The position numbers and the translations under genes were made by a program. A DNA stretch of 32,572 nucleotides from Streptomyces thinghirensis (GTDB taxonomy: Bacteria; Actinomycetota; Actinomycetia; Streptomycetales; Streptomycetaceae): positions 1 to 32,572 of the forward strand of contig JAKFGP010000057.1 of assembly GCA_021502835.1 (NCBI GenBank), given 5' to 3'. Position 1 is the first letter of the stretch. The number at the start of each line of letters is the position of its first letter. A model generated the notes under the pieces. That model made no database searches, had not been told where the DNA came from, and saw only the letters and a list, made by a program, of their open reading frames with translations. This document shows positions 1-9,472 of this stretch, piece by piece.

Positions 1-69
1 CCGGGATGAAACAACGGGAGAAAGCGACCTCTAAGCTCTAGGAAGAGATGTCCCTAGAACATCCAGGAC

Positions 70-104
70 GGACCGCTCCTGGGCCCGAAACCCTCGGGCG
101 GTCC
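70..104. terminator. Terminator-like hairpin at left edge
   Basis: Perfect 7-bp inverted repeat GGACCGC (70-76) / GCGGTCC (98-104), with extra GGG/CCC pairing inside the loop and a TTCTT tract after the right arm. It probably ends a gene lying to the left of the window, because nothing in 1-70 looks coding. Confidence 0.55.
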
Positions 105-904
105 TTCTTGCCCTGCTGACGATGCTCACGTCTCGGACGTCATCAACAGGTCCGAAGAAGCCGATCGTAAAAACAACGCGCTTCCAAGACACACGCGAGG
201 ACGCCCGCCGTTTCGCACGCGTTCACCTCCCAGGACTTCGCCCCGTCACTGGAGCGGCGGGCGATACCAGGCCGTGCTGAACACTTCTGTCGGCAAGGGC
301 GGCGGCCTCCTGTTTGCTGTCGAGCCTGCTCAACGGTTGGCACCCGTGTGATCGATGCAGTTCTCCAAGCCGTATCGCCGCGCTGTGCACTTGTTCGGCC
401 CATCTGACGCTGCTGTACGCCGTTGCTTCACGATTGTTCTGTCCCCGGATCGCCGCCCCAAATCAGCGCGCATGGCGCCGACGGATCCTGTCGGGACGTC
501 GCCCGCTCGTAGACGCCCAGGCACGAACATTGCCTCGATCTCGAGCTCACTCCACAGCGCACGGTCACCCCCGAGAGGTCACCGCTGTTCATAGGACAGA
601 GGGCTGGCCTTCCCACGGGTGTCATCCGACCCCCGCAGCGTGCGCCAGCCGTTTCAGGAGCAGGCGAAGTCATCCCTCTGTGTTCCGCGCCGACCATACA
701 TAGCGACGTTGGCGCCCCTGACACGCAGCCCCGCCGGACATGTCGACCGGCAGCAGGCGTCCGGGCGCTGCATTAAAGCGGTCGCCGACAATCCACGGCG
801 CGGCAATTTCCACCACGGCCAGGCCCGGCCGCGCCACGTGCCTCGCTGATCGATCTCACGCTCGCTGTCACGCGCCGCTGCTTGTCGGCAGTTCGCCGGG
901 TACG
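105..904. other. Stretch without a recognisable gene
   Basis: About 800 bases with several short open frames on both strands, but no frame shows a recognisable domain, a convincing ribosome site or a coherent frame-to-frame continuation. The minus strand at 650-850 has short patches of ordinary-looking protein sequence that might be remnants, possibly the far side of the IS256-type fragment. I see no tRNA or clear repeat. Confidence 0.4.
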
Positions 905-1120
905 GGTCGCGGAGCGTTCTCCACGGTTTCACGATCGCCGGATACTTCCGGCCCTGCCGAGTACGTCGGCGAACTCGGCGAACCGGCCCAGGGCGGCTTC
1001 CTCGGACGGCGCCGTGTAGACGGGCTTGTGGACGATGTGATATTCCCCAGGCGGAAGTTCACGTAATTCCCCAGCCACTGACGTGAGCTGACGGTAAGGC
1101 AGATCGCGAGCTGTTTCCAA
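905..1120 (-). pseudogene. IS256-family transposase remnant
   Basis: The minus strand encodes a stretch resembling the C-terminal half of Mutator-type (IS256 family) transposases: YTAPSEEAALGRFAEFADV, then after a frame change KYPAIVKPWR. In the family this region follows the last catalytic aspartate and precedes the conserved block around the final glutamate and the STNAIES-like motif. That block is not found downstream, so only about 50 residues of a protein of roughly 400 remain. The residues before it (from the ATG at 1120) do not look like the family, so the fragment may be chimeric. It is evidence of an old insertion, not a functional gene. Confidence 0.5.
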
Positions 1121-1223
1121 CCTCAGCTTGAGCAGGTCAGATGCAGGGTGAGGACCGCACCCGCAGCAACCGCTTCAAGCGCTGAACACTTCGCGAAGAA
1201 CCCGCTGCAGGCGGTCGCGAGCG

Positions 1224-2063
1224 CTAGCAGGTCGGCACCGACAACGGCGAAAGGCGGATCGGCGCGCCGGCTCGGACGTGCCTCGCGCCTGGTCGCGGCG
1301 TGGCGACCACCAGGTATCCATCGCTCTCGGGGTCGAATGTGGTGGACTGCACCGTGAGCCCGACACTCCGCAACTGCGCCACGAGGTCCACGTACCGAGT
1401 AGGGCCAGATGGACAACCGCTCCGAGCAGGCTCGCACTGCCCCGTCCGGCTCGATCTGGGCGACCACGATCTCGAGGAAGTGTTCCTGCTCCCAACGCTG
1501 CTCGATCTGCCAGTAGTAGCTGACGACCGCATCGCGGTCGTTGCGGCCGGATGAGTCGATCGCGGACGTCTACCCGTGAGCCGGCGGAGCGCACGAGCTC
1601 CCAGTTGCGTGAGTGGAGCACAAGGCGTCCGCCCGGATTCAGCAGCCGCGACATCGCTTCCAGTGCGGTCAGGCGCCCGGCTGCGCCCTCAGCGTGCCCG
1701 AGCAGATGCCGACGCAGCACACCAGATCGAACGTGGAGTCCTCCAGGTGGTCGGGCAGCTCGTCCCAACTCGCGCGGAGGGCTCGAAGCGCCACACCCTG
1801 CTCGTCGGCGGCCTTCTCGGTCCGGCGAACCATCCCGCTGCTGGCGTCTGCGGCGACCACGTCAAGGCCAAGACTCGCGAGACCGACGGCGAGCTGGCCG
1901 GTTCCACACGCGCAGTCGAGGACGCGCGCGTTGGGCGGCAGAGAGCCCACGACATCGCTGTAGTAAACGCGGCTGCCTTGGCGGGGGTCAACCTGTCGTC
2001 CCCGATCAGCCACTCGCAGACGTCGGAGAAGGCCCGCTAACCAGCCACCGCGATAACCTCCAT
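1224..2063 (-). CDS. Class I SAM-dependent methyltransferase, frameshifted
   Basis: The protein is spread over three minus-strand frames. Reading down from the ATG at 2063: an N-terminal helix region (AFSDVCEWLIGDD), motif I LDCACGTGQLAVGLASLGLD with the acidic motif II residues in VVAADAS, a motif around the F-D-L-V-C-C-V-G strand, then ALEAMSRLLNPGGRLVLHSR, the post-motif strand, and a C-terminal block ending near DGYLVVATP. The order is that of Rossmann-fold methyltransferases, and the layout resembles glycine/sarcosine N-methyltransferase-like and small-molecule enzymes. The substrate cannot be inferred. At least four frame changes are needed (near 2035, 1990, 1690 and 1550-1400), and an in-frame TAG follows the first eight codons. 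No partner gene is adjacent. The domain call is firm; function beyond methyl transfer is unknown. Confidence 0.75.
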
Positions 2064-2401
2064 CACTCGACGACACACGGGCTGACCGCGCCTGCGATTC
2101 GGACCTTGCGCCTCCACTGTGCCGGGCCGTGTCAGCGAAGCATTGAGCAGGACCCAACCACTTCCGGCCGCTGAGACTCCACCGGATTTCGTGGGAAACC
2201 GCGGCACACCGCACGACGCAGGTCCCACTCCACCGGCGCCCCATCGGCCACGATGGGGACCGCCGACCGGCAAGCGCGCGTTCACTGCGGAGCGCTTTAG
2301 GCACAGCCATCCAGCTGATTGCCAAAACGCCGCGTCCGGATGAAGGGCCGTCAGCGACCGCCCCCACTGCCAAGGATTCCGACGACGTTTACCGGCTTTT
2401 C
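2064..2401. other. Intergenic stretch, no gene seen
   Basis: About 340 bases between the methyltransferase start and the istB stop. Open frames here are antisense or overlapping shadows with no recognisable domain. It may carry the end of the IS21-type element, but I could not find a convincing terminal inverted repeat. Confidence 0.35.
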
Positions 2402-2990
2402 CTACTTGGTCTTGTCGGTGGGGTTCCTGGGCCGCTTGTTCGGGCGGTAGCTAGGCCCGTTCACGATCACCTGATGGCTGGTGTTGATGAGCCGGTCCAG
2501 GAGGGACTCGGCGACGACGGGGTTGGGGAAGAGGGGATACCAGTCGCTGGGCGCCCTGTTGCTGGTGATGATCAGCGAGCGTCCCTGCCGCTCGGAGACG
2601 AGTTCGTAGAGGTCGTCGGCCTGGGCGCGGACAGCTGGCGCATGGCGAAGTCGTCGAGGATGAGGACGTCGGGGCGCACGAGTTCGCGGACGCGTTTCTC
2701 CCATGTGCGGTCCGCGTGGCCGCCGGCGAGGTCAGCGAGGATGCGGCTGGTCTTGGCGAAAGCGGACGTGGGCGCCCTGGCGGACGGCGAGGTGGCCGAG
2801 GGCCTGGGCGATGTGGGTCTTGCCGACGCCGACGGGGCCGAAGAGGATGACCGATTCGCCGGCGTGGAGCCAGCGTGATCCGCCGTGTACAGGCGAGCGA
2901 AAGTCTGCGGGCCAGCACTTTTCGGGAACGGGGATCAGCCCCGACCTGAACCACGCCCACCAAGGGCGCAGGCGTGCCAGGGAGTAGCGC
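2402..2990 (-). pseudogene. istB: IS21-family helper ATPase IstB, 5'-truncated and frameshifted
   Basis: IstB is the AAA+ helper ATPase that works with transposase IstA in IS21-type elements. Visible in order: LHAGESVILFGPVGVGKTH with a Walker A motif (GPVGVGKT), a middle section with Walker B in another frame (VLILDDFAM), then a C-terminal block with the sensor-like IITSNRAPSDW and the family ending around INGPSYRPNKRPRNP. The stop is at 2402-2404. At least two frame changes occur (about 2750 and 2640). The N-terminal domain is short, and no istA lies upstream where it should be. Instead, the C-terminal part of an unrelated gene on the plus strand begins at about 2974. The element is therefore a 3' remnant and cannot transpose on its own. 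Confidence 0.8.
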
Positions 2991-3483
2991 TCTCCTCCTC
3001 GAACCTCGCCCCGACCGCACGCATGTCGCAGACGGCAGCTACGGTCACGAGAACGTGCTCGAAGTCCAGCTCTTCGAGGACGGCGGGTTGCGCCTGTACA
3101 TGACCCGGCTTTTCCGACGGCCTCAGAAACCACCACGGGAACGGCGAGGAAGAGCAGGTTCTCTTCGACGTGGGCGCCGTCCTTCACACCTGGTACATGC
3201 TGGAATTGATCCGCTTGGTCTCCGACGACGTCGGTTACCACGGAAACTGGGCTGTGGCAGTAGGAGCCAACCGGCTCCGCGGCCGCCGCCCAGGTACAGC
3301 GGACAGTCGCACTGGCCCAGCAACGACAGGTACAGCGCCGACACCTACGGGGAGAGCACAGGTACGACCCCTGGCCGAACTGGGTGACGCACCGGGCACG
3401 GTGACCCGCAGACTTCTCGGGCCCTGCTCCGCTCGCTGGACTCCGAAGAACTTTTCGCCAAGGCCCTGACCGATGAAAAGTAA
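2974..3483 (+). pseudogene. C-terminal fragment of a conserved actinobacterial protein
   Basis: A plus-strand protein can be followed through four frame changes: GSYGHENVLEVQLFEDGGLR, a stretch with EEQVLFDVGAVLHTWYMLEL, DVGYHGNWAVAVGANRLRG, YSADTYGE, then GTVTRRLLG and an ending SLDSEELFAKALTDEK before TAA at 3481-3483. From memory this resembles the C-terminal part of actinobacterial proteins annotated as AlbA/Schlafen-type DNA-binding or ATP-binding proteins, but that is recall, not a search. The N-terminal part is absent: left of about 2974 is the istB remnant on the opposite strand. The junction therefore probably marks an IS-mediated truncation. Coding reality is fairly secure; function is not. 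Confidence 0.5.
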
Positions 3484-3653
3484 CCCTGGCCCTCCAACGC
3501 GATACGGCCGCGGAGGGCCAGCCCTGATTCCCGGGGCCGGGCCCGGGGACGCACCGTTCGACGAAGCCGCGACAGCGTCGGCACCCGGCGGCCAGCACCG
3601 CAGGCACGCTCGGGCCCTCTTCGTCGGTGAGGAGCCGGCTGGTGGAACGATGC

Positions 3654-3790
3654 CTACTCGAAGGCATGGATGACAGCGTCGAGGATGGCCCGCACTCCCT
3701 ACCCAGTCCTGGGTGTCGATGAGCGAGGGATCAAGCTGCGCATGGGCGAGTTTTGCGGCGTAGGCATGGCTCGGACTGGACGAAGAAGTG
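3654..3790 (-). pseudogene. Short unknown C-terminal coding fragment
   Basis: The minus strand reads HAYAAKLAHAQLDPSLIDTQ, DWVG, then after one frame change AILDAVIHAFE and a TAG at 3654-3656. The composition and the natural ending look like the end of a real protein. It lies just downstream of the nucleotidyltransferase on the same strand, so it could be the next gene of that unit or its displaced C-terminus. I do not recognise it. Confidence 0.3.
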
Positions 3791-3800
3791 CTGAACGGCG

Positions 3801-4550
3801 TCAGGCCCCGCTGGTTTCGCATGCATGCCACCGATGCGAATACCCCTCGCGCAGCGGCCCGCCGATCAGCTCCAGGAGCTCCGCAACCGCGGCTGCCAAC
3901 CCGGTCGGATCGGCCCGCTCTGCTACAGCCTGGTATCCGTCCAGCAGTGCCGTTCCCAGATCTGGGTCCGCCGCCACGAGTCGGCGAGGCAGCCACTTGC
4001 CGATTCCTGTCCACGCCCCATGGTGGGCGGTGACGAGTTCTGCAGCTTCCCGAACGCGTGGTCAGCGATGACAAGCTGCTCGTGGCGGCTGGAGGGTGGG
4101 GCGCGTCAACCAGGTCGTCGAAGTAGCAGGGTCAGCACCATAGCGGCCGTGGCGCCACTGTTCTGCTGTCAGGGAGCGGTGGCCCCAGGGCGACGATCTC
4201 TTCTGCCAGCTGACGAGTGCGGGCCACGCGGCCACGGGGGTCGATCAGAGTTACCCCTTGGGCATAGACGAAAACCACGGTCGCCCGGCGACGAGTACGG
4301 TCCCAGCGGAAGAATTTGGGGCAAATCATCCACGGGTTGAGGAACAATTCCACTGGCAGCGCCCTTCGTGACGGATCACCTCCCGGCCGTTTCCAGCGGA
4401 GCCCGGGAGGAGGACTCCGGATATCGAGGTCGCTGGTCGGCGTGGAACGGCCCTGGGCGTGACCCACCGAGAACGGCCCCGAGCGACTGCGGGAACAGTT
4501 CTCCCTACCAGGCGACCAGCCTGAGCTAACGCAGCTTCTTGATCACTCAT
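3801..4550 (-). CDS. Nucleotidyltransferase domain protein, multiply frameshifted
   Basis: From the ATG at 4550 the product starts MSDQEAALAQAGRLVGRTVP, followed by the hallmark nucleotidyltransferase motif, a G-S-x-A-Q-G-R helix-turn leading to SDLDIGVLLPG (the G-S ... D-x-D pattern that binds Mg-NTP). Then come VELFLNPW, a helix with RTRQLAEEIVALG, TAEQWRHGRYVL, and a helical C-terminal domain ending WTGIGKWLPRRLVAADPDLG and GPLREGYSHRWHA. The stop is at 3801-3803. The total, about 245 residues, matches stand-alone minimal nucleotidyltransferases of the kanamycin/lincosamide-nucleotidyltransferase-like type. At least six single-base frame changes separate the blocks, yet every block is coherent, which argues for sequence errors over long decay. 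The substrate is unknown. No strong ribosome site precedes the ATG. Confidence 0.65.
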
Positions 4551-4639
4551 GGGCGTTCATCGTTGCCAGGCCAGAGGCCTTGCATCCAGACCCCAGACGG
4601 TCTGGGACCACCGGCATGTACTCAAACACTCACTCAACT

Positions 4640-5210
4640 GGGCCGGGTCCCCCTCCGTTGGGCCCCCGATTGACGATGCGTGTCACACCGCCGCCTACTC
4701 CAGCCCGAGGCGGCCACCGCGGCCAGCTGGTCGGCGTCCAGCTTGCGTGACTGTTCTTGGTGATGGACAGGAACACCCGAGGCGGACCTCGGTCCCGTCC
4801 TCCAGCCGCTGGGTCGTGTCCTGGCGATGGCTTTGACGGCCGAGTTCAGCAGCCGCAGCTCGTCGAGCAGTTGCAGTGACGGCAGGACCGGCGAGTTCGC
4901 GAGCATGGAGTCCTCTGGGTCCGGTTCCCACGCGCGGATGGCGACCGGGGTGTCCGGGTCGAGGTTCTCCGGGTCACCGGCGGGGGTCTCGACGTCGACG
5001 GCGTCGATGGTGGCCGTGAGTTTGCTGGACTGCTGGCGGACTTCCTTGGTGGACAGGACCCGCCAGTCATGGCCGTCCTCGGGGGCAAGCGGGCTGAGGA
5101 GCTCGCTGTTGAGCGGTCCTTCCTGGCCCGCGCCGCCCGCGACGTGTGGGGGCCAGGACGCCAATGCAAACGGGGAATCCATCACGGGCCGCTGCTTGGG
5201 TAGACGGCCA
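4640..5210 (-). CDS. Phage portal-like or mobile-element protein, partial
   Basis: A long coherent minus-strand frame contains FALASWPPHVAGG, GHDWRVLSTKEVRQQSSKL, a hydrophilic loop, DPDTPVAIRAWEPDPEDSM, ANSPVLPSLQLLDELRLLNS and AVKAIARTR, then changes frame (EDGTEVRLGVFLSITKN) and ends near 4640. The sequence WRVL followed by a V-A-I-R-x-W-E-P-x-P strand and a leucine-rich helix with ISRTR is what I recall of portal-like proteins in actinophage and integrated elements. The glycine-rich continuation expected after the last helix is not seen. Only this piece is present, with no neighbouring terminase or capsid genes, so it would be an isolated remnant. Coding is likely; the portal assignment is tentative. 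Confidence 0.4.
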
Positions 5211-5383
5211 GTTGGGCCAGCCCGCGATGAAGGAATCGTCATTGCGGGTTCCATGGCGATTTCCGCAGCCCGCTTAGCGGACACTTCATGACATGGGAGA
5301 AACGCGCAACTTCTGCAGCATAGCCAGGTGTTGACGCGCGCGACGTCGTCGCCAAGGATGGTCGCGATCTTGCTCACTCCCCT

Positions 5384-5397
5384 AAAGGAAATGTATG
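5384..5397 (+). promoter_or_regulatory. Ribosome site fixing the secreted-protein start
   Basis: AAAGGA at 5384-5389 sits five bases before the ATG at 5395. It selects this start, which gives a textbook signal peptide directly from residue 1. Confidence 0.7.
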
Positions 5398-5864
5398 AGC
5401 ATCACTCGCCGGTCTTTGAGCGCATTCGTCATCATGGCAAGCCTCATAGGCGCCAACCTCGTCATGTCTCAGCCAGCACAGGCCGCCACGACCGCCATAT
5501 CCTGCTCCGGTACCGTCACGGCCAGATACTACGCCTCCTACCCCGGAGTAGGCGTGGTCGGCGAATTGATCGTCTACTACAACAGTGCGAACGGCGGCAC
5601 TAATAGCGCCTGCATGTACCACCGCGCCCAGCTTACGGCGTGGCCAGCGATACCGCCGTCAATATCTCCAAATGCTCAGAGACTTCGGGCGAGGGAGAGG
5701 GTGCCGCGAGGATTGGCTACGATCAGGACCGTGGCAACTTCAGCTCCTACGCCGGCCCGGCTGGCGTGACCGGCACAGCAAACAATTGCGTGGCGGTTAC
5801 AGGATGGGTGGATTACCGCGGTGTCCTCCTATCCGCGGGTAGGGGGACGACAGTCGGATGCTGA
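5395..5864 (+). CDS. Small secreted protein, spore-associated-protein-like
   Basis: Residues 1-30 form a signal peptide: a charged start (ITRRS), a hydrophobic core (AFVIMASLIGANLVM) and an A-Q-A type cleavage site before ATTAISC. The mature part contains GVGVVGELIVYYNSANGG and NSACMYHR, then after one frame change near 5635 SDTAVNISKCSE, NFSSYAGPAGVTGTANNCVA and VTGWVDYRG, ending GTTVGC at 5864. Cysteines occur in both halves. The YYNSxNG ... YAGPV/AGVTG ... C ... GxVGC pattern resembles spore-associated protein A and related small Streptomyces exoproteins of about 150 residues. One missing base restores the full protein, so the gene is probably intact in the organism. It is monocistronic and ends about 65 bases before a hairpin. 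Biochemical role unknown. Confidence 0.7.
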
Positions 5865-5931
5865 ACTGATCGCAGCGGCGGTCGACTGGTACCTCATTCG
5901 CGGTCCGCGGAAGGGCCCGCAGTGAATTTTA

Positions 5932-5970
5932 CTGTAGGGGTCGGCGGGTATTCACCACTGGCCCCTACAG
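5932..5970. terminator. Bidirectional terminator overlapping a stop codon
   Basis: Perfect 9-bp inverted repeat CTGTAGGGG (5932-5940) / CCCCTACAG (5962-5970) with a 21-base loop. It lies between the convergent secreted-protein gene (plus) and unknown gene (minus). The right arm contains the minus-strand stop (5965-5967). Confidence 0.65.
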
Positions 5971-6548
5971 CCTCCGTGGAGAGGCCAGCAACCCATCACC
6001 ATAGAGCTGATAATCGAACGAGGATAGTTCCCTCACCTGCTCGCGCATGTTTGCAACCACGGGGCGCCTTTCACTACTCTGAACGATCAGATTTCCAATC
6101 CAGCACTCAGGAAGCCAGTACTCCCCACCCCCACTTCTGCCCCTAAGATGCGAGCTGCTGCCGCGCGTCGGCGCGTCCATTTCTGGCAGAAGCATCACTC
6201 CCCACAGTCCCACCCGTTGCAACAGCGAAAGTGCCTTATGCTTGAATCTCAGGCTCGTTCGGCATCTCAAAACAGGCGTCCTTTCTCTTCGGCCTCGAAC
6301 GTGAAGAGAAAGTCGGCCGTCGGATTTAGCCACCAGCGGGCTCGAGAACACATGCGCCCGAGCTGTTCTTCACTCCCGAGGACAAAACCGTGACGCACGA
6401 TAAAATCATCCAGCTCGCCGCGCGGAGCACTAGAAGGAACCGCCAGAGCGAGTACGGGAGTCATGCGACCGGACAGCTCTAGCCCAACCGGCAGGCCGAT
6501 AACCGCAGGCATATTCTCAGCCACCGTGGTGACTCGTCGTTGACTCAT
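5965..6548 (-). CDS. Hypothetical protein, one frameshift
   Basis: The start is the ATG at 6548, chosen because GGAGGG lies eight bases upstream on the minus strand. The first block, from MSQRRVTTVAENMPAVIG through LELSGRMTPVLALAVPS, GELDDFIVRHGFVLGSEEQL and WWLNPTADFLFTFEAEE, reads without interruption. One frame change near 6290 joins it to FKHKALSLLQRVGLWGVMLL, GEYWLPECWIGNLIVQ, ANMREQVRELSSFDYQLYGD and the stop at 5965. The result, about 195 residues, is soluble with no signal peptide or membrane segment. I do not recognise the family. A single indel suggests the gene is real and intact or recently broken. Confidence 0.55.
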
Positions 6549-6700
6549 TGGTGCGTCCCTCCGCAGCAGGCGTTTCCGAACCGCGAGCACCCCGCAGGCA
6601 GATTCTAGATGCCGACGGTGACGGTGGATCTGACGCATGGGTGTGAGCCCCTCCACACTCCGCCAGCCGGTACACGCAGGCTATGAGCCCGCCTCGCTGG

Positions 6701-6747
6701 GCGTCTCACCCGCCTAACGAGCTCGTGCACGGTAGGCGGTGAGACGC
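6701..6747. repeat. Hairpin at left IS border
   Basis: GCGTCTCACC (6701-6710) pairs with GGTGAGACGC (6738-6747), and GCCTA (6712-6716) pairs with TAGGC (6733-6737), with one bulged C. The left arm lies outside the element and mimics its right terminal repeat, so the border reads like a right end joined to a left end. Confidence 0.6.
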
Positions 6748-7768
6748 CGAGCCTGGATGGTTGATCATGGTCGGGTGGTGGGGGAACTCGACGCGTGCGG
6801 TGATCATCAGCAATCGGCGGATCACGGGCCTGACTGCCGGGTGATTGCTGAACTCGTCGAGGAGATCGGCCCGTTGTGGCAGGGCGTCACCAGGCGAGGC
6901 TTGCGTCCCGTCGCGGAAGCGGGCCGTGGACGCCGGCGCGGAAAGCACCGGCTGGTGTTCGTCGACCGGCTCCTGGCCACGCTCGTCCATCCTTCGTCAT
7001 GGGGTCACCCTGACGGCGTGCTGGCCTGCTGGTTCGGAGTGGACCGCTCCACCATCACCCGGGCCGTCGGTGGAGGGTGCGGCCCCTGCTCGCCGAGCGA
7101 GGGTGCCGTCAGCCCTGGCGGTCGCGGCTGCGGTCTCTGGCCGAGGTCATCGACCATCTCGGCTCGAGCGGGACGACCGGCATCGTCGACGGTACCGAGA
7201 TCCGGGTCCGCCGCCCGGCCGCCGGACGCAGGACCGCGACGCGTTTATCTCCGGCAAGAACAAGCAGAACGCCGTCAAGTCCGCTGAGTCGTCACGGACG
7301 GCGAAGGCCACGTGCTCTGGTGCAGCCCGGCGGCCCGCAAGCTGCGCGGACATCACCCAAGCCCGCCAGTTAGGGCTGGTCAGGCTCTGGCCGACGAGGC
7401 CCGCGGTGGAGATCCTCGCCGACGCCGGCTACCAGGGCCTGGGGCGCACAGGCCGGTGGCCGGGTGGTGACGCCACCGCACCGCAAGTTCAAGAAGAACG
7501 CCCCGGACTGGTACGAGGAGATGCACGAACGCCAGCGCAAGGCACACTCCTCACGCCGTATCCGGGTCGAGCACGGCATCGCCCATCTGAAGAACTGGCG
7601 GGCCCTGGCCCGTCATCTCGGCCGCCGCGAGCACATGAGCGACACTCATCCAAGCCGTCGCTGGCCTGCTGTCCCACCAGCAGACCGTGGACCTGAAGCC
7701 GACACGGCAGACGTGAACCCAGGTCACACCGAAGCTCGCGACGTCTCACCGCCTACCGTGCGAGCTCG
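6717..7768 (+). mobile_element. IS5-type insertion sequence with inverted-repeat ends
   Basis: Terminal inverted repeats: left CGAGCTCG(TG)CACGGTAGGCGGTGAGACG (6718-6746), right its complement at 7742-7768, identical except for two extra bases on the left. CTA flanks both ends (6714-6716 and 7769-7771), consistent with a short target duplication. One transposase gene fills the interior. The size of about 1.05 kb suits the IS5 family. Confidence 0.75.
6780..7716 (+). pseudogene. IS5-type DDE transposase, frameshifted
   Basis: Reconstructed order: VIISNRRITGLTA, VIAELVEEIGPLWQ, GKHRLVFVDRLLATLVH, VLACWFGVDRSTITRAVG (an HTH-like segment), then TTGIVDGTEIRVRRP (first catalytic Asp), DAFISGKNKQNAVKS, VEILADAGYQGLG (second Asp), a basic block FKKNAPDWYEEMHERQRKAH, and RIRVEHGIAHLKNWRALA with the conserved Glu of the V-E-H-x-I motif. 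It ends QQTVDLKPTRQT at 7714-7716. All catalytic positions of DDE_Tnp_4 enzymes are visible, but five or more frame changes interrupt the gene. If these are sequencing errors the element could be active. It lies inside matching terminal repeats and abuts a truncated helicase. Confidence 0.8.
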
Positions 7769-7771
7769 CTA

Positions 7772-8643
7772 GGCTCGCCGCCGACTTCCTCCTGCTGGAC
7801 GGGGCCAGGACACCAACCCCGTAGATCGAGCAAATCTTCTTAGCCAGCGCGACCACGCCCAGCTGGTCATGGTCGGTGATTCCGCTCAGGCCATCTACCA
7901 CTGGCGCGGCGCCAAAGGACGTCATGACCGGCTTCAACGGCACCCGGCTTGCCCTGTCCCAGTTCTTCCGCTTCGGCCTCGACCTCGCCGAGGAAGCCAA
8001 CCGCTGGCTGCGACTGGCAGACGCCCCGATCCGCCTCACCGGAACCCCCACCGTCCCCACCGAACTCGGCCCCGTCACCGACCTGGACGCAGTCCTGTGC
8101 CGAACCAACGTCGGGGCCATGGCCCAAGATCATGACGCTACATGGCTTTCCGGACGCCGGGTAGCACTCGCCGGCGGCGGAGAAGCCCTCCAAGCCCTGG
8201 CCCTCGCCGCCCGCGACCTGAAGGAGGGACGCCGGACCCACCATCCCGAACTCGTACTCTTCCCCTGTTGGGGCGACCTGCAGGACTACGCCGCACGCGG
8301 TGACCCGGCCGGACGCGACCTCCTGCCTCTCGTCAACCTCGTCGACACCCACGGCACCGACGCCATCCTCACCGCCGTCGCACAGCTCACCACCGAGCAG
8401 CACGCCCAGATCACGGTCTCGACAGCACACAAGGCCAAGGGCCGCGAATGGCAACGAGTCATCGTCGCCGGTGATTTCGAGCCGCACCGAGGACACCTCC
8501 TCCGACCCGACCGGTGACCACACCCACGCGCCGCGACGACCCCATCGACGACACCGATGCCCGTCTGGCCTACAGTAGCGGTCACCCGTGCCCGCCAACG
8601 CCTCGACCTGGGAGGCCTGTCCTGGATCACGCGATCACCCTGA
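7772..8643 (+). pseudogene. UvrD/Rep-family helicase, N-terminus lost
   Basis: Starting right after the IS: LAADFLLLD followed by a disrupted D-E-A-Q-D-T-N-P motif II, then HAQLVMVGDSAQAIYHWRGA (motif III, Q-x-x-x-I-Y-x-W-R-G-A), DVMTGFNGTRLALSQFFRFG (motif IV region), AVLCRTNVGAMA, VALAGGGEALQALALAARDL, LPLVNLVDTHGTDAILTAV, ITVSTAHKAKGREWQRVIVA (motif V, TAHKAKGxEW) and, in another frame, VTRARQRLDLGGLSWI (motif VI) ending at 8641-8643. This is a complete C-terminal half of a DNA helicase of the UvrD type. Motif I (Walker A) and the N-terminal half are missing and are not on the other side of the IS. Insertion plus adjacent deletion is the simplest explanation. Three frame changes are needed. 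Not functional as seen. Confidence 0.8.
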
Positions 8644-9472
8644 CGGCACCGGACCCAGGCCCGGAACAGCGCCCGCCTCATCCGTAACGCACAGCGCTAC
8701 GACGTAAACCCTCCGACACCTGTGGTTCCATCGCCAGGATCGTGGCTGTGGCTCGAAGTCTGCGGTGACCTTACGGACAGGTCCAGCAGTTGCGCCGTGC
8801 TGTCGTAGAACTCGCGCAGTTGACCGTGGCCTGCTAACACGAGGGTGGCCCAAGCTCGCGGATTGCCGTGATCAGCTCACGGGCCAGTGCAACCTGAAGT
8901 GCTCCCTGATTCGCGCAGTCGAAGGCGGGTGGAGAGCGAAGCTCGTGTGCTCCACAACTCTGTGTAAAATCGCACGATCTTCAGTCTTGCACTGGCTAAC
9001 TGAACCTGAAGTTTTGGTCAGAGCACTGGTGTGAGAGCCGGTGGGCGTGCTCGTGCTGCTCACGGCTGGGATGGACGGCGCAGCGTCACTCCTCGGCCGT
9101 CACAGGCAGCTGAGCACGGGTTCTGGCGCGCAACGGCCTGGTCGACCACCAGCACCGGGAGCACGAGGAGCGTAGGTACCGGCGACGGCAGCCCGACGCG
9201 CCACGCAGCGGTGGTAGACGGGCATTGTCTCGGGCGTCCCGCTGGCCGACGGCCGGGAGAGCGAGCTCGTTGCAGGACGTCGTACAGGCGGCCGATGGGC
9301 AGCGGGCATCAGCGCGGGGGCGCGCCACATTTTCGGACATCACCCTCGTGCGGCCTGATGCTGTGGTGGGGTGGCGGTGGACGTCACCGGCCGTTCCCGG
9401 GCCAGCTTCCGGACTACTCATGTCCATCGAACGATGATCCCCCCGGGTCCACGACTTGCCAGCGGGGGCCCG
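8644..9472. other. Long stretch without a recognisable gene
   Basis: No frame on either strand has a known domain or a coherent multi-frame continuation. A plus-strand frame around 9225-9437 and the opposite strand at 9100-9330 have weakly protein-like composition, but I cannot choose between them. Degraded coding sequence is likely. Confidence 0.35.

Noticed and set aside
2732..3667. Minus-strand frame of 311 codons as one gene
   Set aside because: Only its last 50 residues are the IstB Walker A part; the rest is antisense to a coherent plus-strand coding fragment.
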